Assembly (NCBI GenBank): GCA_024232355.1
Contig: JAAEPW010000492.1
Coordinates: forward strand, 1-5,249
Direction of reading: 5' to 3'
Source: Chloroflexota bacterium
GTDB lineage: Bacteria > Chloroflexota > Anaerolineae > B4-G1
DNA length: 5,249 bases
Shown here: one piece after another, positions 5,181 to 5,249 of the stretch
Layout of the letters: every line of letters begins with the position of its first letter
How positions within the stretch are numbered: position 1 is the first letter of the stretch
Made by a program: the position numbers and the translations under genes
Notes under the pieces: model-generated
What the model saw: only the letters and a program-made list of their open reading frames with translations
The model's database searches: none
Told to the model about the DNA's origin: nothing

Positions 5181-5249
5181 CCCCTGGCCCAAGGCGACAA
5201 GCCAACGCACCACCTGGGATAGACCAGGGGGAGACGGCGAGGGAGCGGA
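5181..5249 (+). repeat. Type 1 dispersed repeat, cut by window end
   Basis: It contains CCCAAGGCGACAAGCCAA, CACCACCTGGG, AGACCAGGGG and the exact shared 19-mer at 5231-5249, where the window stops. CCCCTGG (5181-5187) can pair perfectly with CCAGGGG (5224-5230). Confidence 0.72.

Noticed and set aside
121..5249. CRISPR array or phage-defence system
   Set aside because: The repeats are long, widely spaced and modular rather than short and regular, and no Cas-like or other known defence gene is present. The EEP protein alone is not evidence of defence.

Overview
The window looks like an accessory, repeat-rich stretch of a bacterial chromosome. The style of the two intact proteins (a Cys-rich lipoprotein with a pre-peptidase-C-like domain, and a membrane-anchored endonuclease/exonuclease/phosphatase protein with an HPPPP motif) and the group II intron HNH tail suggest Chloroflexota. 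This is inference from protein style, not a taxonomic proof. Only two complete genes are convincing: a secreted lipoprotein (784-2613, minus strand) and a membrane-anchored EEP-fold hydrolase (3663-4715, plus strand). They are divergently oriented and there is no sign of an operon.

Layout. 1-380: dispersed repeats (the end of a Type 1 copy, a C/A-rich G-poor leader, a full Type 1 copy, then a Type 2 copy). 380-544: no gene, but a perfect 10-bp inverted repeat. 545-682: the C-terminal scrap of a HlyD/RND-adaptor-like gene, followed by a textbook Rho-independent terminator (718-754). 784-2613: the lipoprotein gene on the minus strand. 2614-2785: its leader, with a good ribosome binding site. 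2786-2942: another Type 1 repeat.

2943-3629 is the most informative part. It holds the 3' end of a group II intron: the HNH tail of the intron-encoded protein, a degraded domain V, and a domain VI with a recognisable bulged branch-point A. A 310-bp non-autonomous element (3302-3611) with roughly 55-bp terminal inverted repeats and a perfect 5-bp target duplication (GGCCC) has inserted inside the domain VI hairpin. Removing the element and one target copy restores the hairpin, so the order of events can be read: intron first, small element second. The intron's predicted 3' end lies 33 nt before the EEP gene start.

4716-5249: no gene. It holds C/A-rich tracts with two C9 runs, a Type 2 repeat with a Type 1-like leader, and a Type 1 copy cut by the window end. 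The Type 1 and Type 2 modules occur in different orders in different places, which points to a modular dispersed repeat family that I cannot name.

The two intact genes show no obvious functional link. I see no tRNA, rRNA, CRISPR array or complete transposase.
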